In this document: positions 5,655 through 8,298 of the stretch, one piece after another
Numbering within the stretch: the first letter of the stretch is position 1
Layout of the letters: each line of letters begins with the position of its first letter
NCBI GenBank assembly: GCA_905203645.1
Contig: CAJKWP010000049.1
Coordinates: 1 to 8,298, forward strand
Reading direction: 5' to 3'
DNA from: an uncultured Christensenella sp.
Lineage (GTDB): Bacteria > Bacillota > Clostridia > Christensenellales > UBA1242
DNA length: 8,298 nt
Position numbers and translations under genes: made by a program
Notes under the pieces: generated by a model
Told to the model about the DNA's origin: nothing
The model's input: the letters and a program-made list of their open reading frames with translations, nothing else
Databases searched by the model: none

Positions 5655-7631
5655 TTAAAAGTCAAAATCATCAAAAGGATTTGAAGAACCACGCATTTTT
5701 TTATTCCGAACAGCTATGTCATAATAAACAGTTTCTTCATCCAAAAACCTGCTTTGAACATACTTTTCAGTTGCTTTACGTTTGTCAAATTGAGGTGTCT
5801 TGTACCAAGGTGTAAGCTCTGTTTTTATTGGATTTACTTGGAAAATTTTTACAATTGCCGTACCATTTGGCAACTGACCCAATTCGTAAGGGTAAATAAG
5901 TGGTCTGTTGATAACTTTTTTGCTTGTTGTACGATTGGAATCCGAGCCCGCCTTTTCGGATTTGCTGACCGAAGTATCTTCCATTTCAATGGATACTTCA
6001 CCGCACATTTTGCTGTATTCTTCTTTTGTCTTTTGGTCTTCTGTTCCAAGATAAATTTGTATATTGCAGTTACCTTTTATTGTTTCAGCAACCTCTTTTC
6101 CATACTTGTTGTCAAGTTGAGAGTATGACTGAACAACCAATTCGAAAAATATTTTTCTTGAACGAGCAACTGTTATAATGCTGTCCATTTTTGGGATTTT
6201 GGGCAAGTTTGCAAACTCATCCAACAGAAAATAGACCGGTCTTGGAAGCGAAAGACTTTCTCTGTGACTTGCTATTTCGATAAGTTTTTTGTATATTTGT
6301 GAAATACACATCGTTGCAATACAGTGTCTTGATTCTTTTTCATCTGGAACTTTTATAAACAATACTGTTGGTTTGTCTGTAAAATCATCAAAAAACATGT
6401 CATTTCCACTGGTTGCATAACAAATACCAGCATCTTGGAAAATTGAAATTCTTGATTGCAATACACCAAGATAACTTCGAGTGGTGTTTGGTGCATTGTT
6501 GATAACTGTTGAAGTAAGTGACTGAACTTTTGAAAGTTTTGATCTGCCAACATCACAAAAATTTCTTAACGTTCCAAACATGTTATCTGGGTCAGGATCA
6601 CGATAGTTTGCAATTTTCGCAAGGTTGTAAAAATTAAATCTGTCGCGAGTCATTCCAAGGTCTGGATTAAGGCTGTCTTCAAGCATAGCAAGCATAAGTC
6701 CATACAAAAAATCCTGTGCACCTCTTTCCCATGATGAATCTGTTTTACTTTCAATAGGTACTATTGTTGAAGCAATTTCCCTAAGTTCATTTTCAGCTTG
6801 ATCAATCAATTCTTGTTTTTTTGCAAGTAAGTCACTTTGCAAAGAGTCACGAGTTGGATAAGCAATCTTGTTGTATTCATACCATTCAGGACCATAGTTT
6901 TTGCTGATAATCCTGAGTCCCATATTTGGTGTTGGTGGTCCGCCACGATGCATCTTGACTTCACTTTCAAGTTTGTGAGCCCTGTGGTACATCATATAAG
7001 AATTGTCCATTGGGTTCCATCGTGTGGAAGCATAAGGATTACGAAGATCCAATGTCATCAAACGATATCCATTTTCTTCAAGTTGAATCGAGTGATTGTT
7101 GAAAAGTTCCCCTTTGGGGTCAGTGATAACCAAACATGGCTTTTCACCTGTCTTTGACAAAATCCTTATTGCTGGTTCAATCAAAAGAGTTGTTTTACCA
7201 GAACCAGTTGTACCAATAACCAACGTATGTATTGGATTGTACATATTAACAAGCAATTTACCATTGCTTAGTAAGTTCCTGATGACTATACCACTCTTTT
7301 TTACATTTGGAAGATTGTTGTAAGTTGTGAACATAAACTTTGGATCTGTTGCAAGTTCATGCAGTGAGATCCATCTTGAATCATAATATTGACTCAGTTT
7401 GCCACCTTCTTGTGTTTTTCCAGTTCCAAAACCAGACTTTGATTTTTGTTTTGAAGACAAAGCCACAATGACACCAAAAACAAATCCGACAGCCATGATT
7501 GTTAATGCAGTGTAAGATTTTATCAGTGATATAAAATCAGAGAAACCTGTGTCGCTTGTTACACCTGCAATTATCACTCCGGCTACATAAGCAACAGCAG
7601 TTGTTATCAAAATAGTTTTAAGTTTTTTCAA
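5655..7631 (-). CDS. VirD4/TraG-family type IV coupling protein (conjugative ATPase)
   Basis: I start at TTG 7631: AAGGAG lies 6 nt upstream and a consensus promoter would start RNA near 7646. The frame stays open to an ATG at 7739, but that lies upstream of this promoter. The product is 658 residues. Two membrane helices lie at about 6-24 and 39-59, followed by a cytoplasmic RecA-like ATPase. Visible motifs are Walker A GTTGSGKTT (140-148), DPKGELF (171-177) and Walker B YFLLDEFANLPKI (467-479, acidic pair D471/E472). The stretch after Walker B (ARSRKIFFELVVQSYSQL) is typical of TraG/VirD4 proteins. Residues about 205-290 form an extended, partly helical insertion before SSWERGAQDFLYGLMLAML, which I take as part of the all-alpha domain. 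The C-terminus ends in the acidic-aromatic tail NPFDDFDF. Family members are hexameric inner-membrane motors that deliver relaxase-DNA or protein substrates to the channel. It has its own promoter and terminator and lies between the channel genes and the pilin gene. Confidence 0.93.
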   Translation of the reverse strand: MKKLKTILITTAVAYVAGVIIAGVTSDTGFSDFISLIKSYTALTIMAVGFVFGVIVALSSKQKSKSGFGTGKTQEGGKLSQYYDSRWISLHELATDPKFMFTTYNNLPNVKKSGIVIRNLLSNGKLLVNMYNPIHTLVIGTTGSGKTTLLIEPAIRILSKTGEKPCLVITDPKGELFNNHSIQLEENGYRLMTLDLRNPYASTRWNPMDNSYMMYHRAHKLESEVKMHRGGPPTPNMGLRIISKNYGPEWYEYNKIAYPTRDSLQSDLLAKKQELIDQAENELREIASTIVPIESKTDSSWERGAQDFLYGLMLAMLEDSLNPDLGMTRDRFNFYNLAKIANYRDPDPDNMFGTLRNFCDVGRSKLSKVQSLTSTVINNAPNTTRSYLGVLQSRISIFQDAGICYATSGNDMFFDDFTDKPTVLFIKVPDEKESRHCIATMCISQIYKKLIEIASHRESLSLPRPVYFLLDEFANLPKIPKMDSIITVARSRKIFFELVVQSYSQLDNKYGKEVAETIKGNCNIQIYLGTEDQKTKEEYSKMCGEVSIEMEDTSVSKSEKAGSDSNRTTSKKVINRPLIYPYELGQLPNGTAIVKIFQVNPIKTELTPWYKTPQFDKRKATEKYVQSRFLDEETVYYDIAVRNKKMRGSSNPFDDFDF

Positions 7632-7637
7632 GCTCAA

Positions 7638-7643
7638 CTCCTT
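7638..7643 (-). promoter_or_regulatory. Ribosome binding site that fixes the coupling-protein start at TTG
   Basis: AAGGAG (CTCCTT on the + strand) is followed by TTGAGC and then TTG at 7631. The first TTG directly abuts the site and is too close to serve as start. The second, 6 nt away, is at the normal distance. No ATG has a comparable site. Confidence 0.8.
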
Positions 7644-7652
7644 TTTATTTAT

Positions 7653-7681
7653 ATGATATATCACAAAAAAAATAATGTCAA
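7653..7681 (-). promoter_or_regulatory. Promoter of the coupling-protein gene, with a palindromic -10
   Basis: Reading leftward, a perfect TTGACA (7681-7676) is followed by a 17-nt spacer and TATCAT (7658-7653, 5 of 6). Transcription should start near 7646, leaving about a 15-nt leader. The perfect 10-bp palindrome TGATATATCA (7654-7663) covers most of the -10 and could be an operator. Confidence 0.75.
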
Positions 7682-7746
7682 ATAATAAAATAGATGATAA
7701 TTGAAATATTTTTGTAAAAAAAATTGAAAAATAATGCAAAATTGTT

Positions 7747-7774
7747 TTGATTTAAAAAATAAATATGCTAAGAT
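7747..7774 (+). promoter_or_regulatory. Probable promoter of the pilin gene
   Basis: TTGATT (7747-7752) is followed by 16 nt and then TAAGAT (7769-7774), preceded by TGC, which gives an extended -10. An overlapping alternative is GATAAT at 7772-7777. The start would be near 7781, giving a leader of about 70 nt. It runs divergently from the coupling-protein promoter, with 65 nt between the two -35 boxes. Confidence 0.55.
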
Positions 7775-7785
7775 AATTGCGTAAG

Positions 7786-7811
7786 TTACATTATGTTTGG
7801 CATAAATGTAA
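7786..7811 (+). promoter_or_regulatory. Inverted repeat / hairpin in the pilin leader
   Basis: Arms TTACATTATG (7786-7795) and CATAAATGTAA (7801-7811) pair fully except for one bulged A, around the 5-nt loop TTTGG. It begins just after the expected transcription start and ends 40 nt before the ATG. It could be a repressor operator or a 5' stabilising stem. It lacks a T-run, so it does not look like a terminator. Confidence 0.5.
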
Positions 7812-7841
7812 TAAATTTGCAAAAAATAAAAAAAATTAATT

Positions 7842-7846
7842 GGAGG
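7842..7846 (+). promoter_or_regulatory. Ribosome binding site that fixes the pilin start
   Basis: GGAGG followed by TTTTT leads to ATG 7852. A TTG at 7840 opens the same frame four codons earlier but overlaps this site, so it is not a credible start. Confidence 0.85.
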
Positions 7847-7851
7847 TTTTT

Positions 7852-8220
7852 ATGTACGGATTAGTAAATTTGGCAAACATTATTATGCGCAATTCATTTG
7901 TTTTGGCAACAACTGAAAAACCAGATAATTGGACAGACGAACAATGGGAAAAATTTAGTTGGATTTATCAAATAACTGATGCTATGGATATGATTTTGTG
8001 GCCATTGTTAATCATTGTTGCTTCAGCAGGTTCGATTTATGCCGTTGTTTTGGGTGTAAATATGGCAAGAGCCGATTCCACAGAAAAACGTGAAGAAGCA
8101 AAGAAAAGACTTGTTAATGTTTTGATTGGTATTGGCATTATTATTGGTCTTATTTTGTTCTTGAAGCTTGCTGTATCTGTTATCTTCCCTGCACTTTTGG
8201 GTTATGGAAAAACCAAGTAA
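7852..8220 (+). CDS. VirB2/TrbC-like pilin subunit of the conjugation system
   Basis: The product is 122 residues, starting at ATG 7852 behind GGAGG. The N-terminal part (1-43) is weakly hydrophobic, then polar with three Trp. Two membrane helices follow at about 44-72 (MDMILWPLLIIVASAGSI onward) and 88-116 (VNVLIGIGIIIGLILFLKL onward). They are joined by a short charged loop (ADSTEKREEAKKRL, about 74-87). Size, the two-helix hairpin, the Gly-rich second helix and the Lys/Glu loop fit the VirB2/TrbC pilins. The fit is closest to the 'Mbov_0395 family' pilin-like proteins that accompany Mbov_0396-type proteins in mobile elements. Such pilins sit in the membrane and are built into a pilus or conduit. 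I see no clear cleavable signal peptide, unlike many VirB2 proteins. It is on the opposite strand from the other transfer genes, under its own promoter and with its own terminator. That would allow expression at a much higher level than the channel genes, which suits a pilus subunit. Confidence 0.78.
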   Translation: MYGLVNLANIIMRNSFVLATTEKPDNWTDEQWEKFSWIYQITDAMDMILWPLLIIVASAGSIYAVVLGVNMARADSTEKREEAKKRLVNVLIGIGIIIGLILFLKLAVSVIFPALLGYGKTK

Positions 8221-8254
8221 CAAAAAACAATCTGCAACTAATTTTGTATGATAA

Positions 8255-8283
8255 AAAAAAGTTCGCTATATGCGGACTTTTTT
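8255..8283 (+). terminator. Intrinsic terminator of the pilin gene
   Basis: AAAAAAGTTCGC pairs with GCGGACTTTTTT around the loop TATAT, with one T-G wobble. The T-run is at 8278-8283. It lies 34 nt after the pilin stop codon, so the pilin appears to be a single-gene transcript. The remaining bases to 8298 are AT-rich with no gene visible. Confidence 0.85.
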
Positions 8284-8298
8284 ATTTATTGTTTTTTT

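Noticed and set aside
7840..7851. TTG start for the pilin four codons upstream
   Set aside because: The TTG overlaps the GGAGG ribosome site that correctly serves ATG 7852.
1..8298. Mollicute-type code with TGA as tryptophan
   Set aside because: All tryptophans in the accepted genes are TGG and no gene needs a TGA read through, although the transfer proteins resemble families also found in Mollicutes.
1..8298. CRISPR array, tRNA, rRNA, insertion sequence or integrase
   Set aside because: No regularly spaced repeats, cloverleaf or CCA-ending structure, transposase motifs or terminal inverted repeats could be seen by eye on either strand.

Overview
This is an AT-rich bacterial window carrying part of a type IV secretion / conjugation locus next to the end of a housekeeping-type gene. 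All six reading frames that I accept as genes end in TAA and read tryptophan only as TGG, so the standard bacterial code fits. Shine-Dalgarno sites are strong (AAGGAG, GGAGG) and promoters look sigma-A-like. The protein types match families I know from conjugative elements of Firmicutes and Mollicutes. I infer a low-GC Gram-positive lineage, possibly an uncultured gut Firmicute, but cannot name a species.

Layout, left to right. Bases 1-133 (+) are the last 43 codons of a gene that looks like a Clostridia-type nucleoside (uridine) kinase. After 18 nt comes a 230-residue protein with one Sel1-like repeat (152-844, +). A symmetric hairpin at 851-897 terminates this unit and also the convergent unit coming from the right. 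The leftward unit 5391-901 holds two tandem, clearly paralogous polytopic membrane proteins of 716 and 776 residues (VirB6/TrbL-like, resembling the 'Mbov_0396 family' ICE transmembrane proteins). They are only 9 nt apart, and the ribosome site of the second overlaps the stop codon of the first. Bases 5392-5654 are non-coding: an extended -10 promoter for the pair, a palindrome over its -10, nested inverted repeats, and the terminator of the next gene. The leftward gene 7631-5655 is a VirD4/TraG-type coupling ATPase that I start at a TTG codon (658 residues). Bases 7632-7851 form a divergent promoter region. The rightward gene 7852-8220 encodes a 122-residue, two-helix VirB2/TrbC-like pilin subunit, followed by a terminator at 8255-8283.

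Inferred working model: the coupling ATPase brings substrate (DNA-protein or protein) to the channel, the two VirB6-like proteins form the inner-membrane channel, and the small protein forms the pilus or surface conduit. No relaxase, VirB4-type ATPase, cell-wall hydrolase, integrase or attachment site lies in the window, so this is one part of a larger or dispersed system. The most notable points are the duplicated VirB6-like gene with a conserved C-terminal module, the separation of the pilin onto its own divergent promoter, and a different palindrome at or just after the -10 of each of the three promoters.
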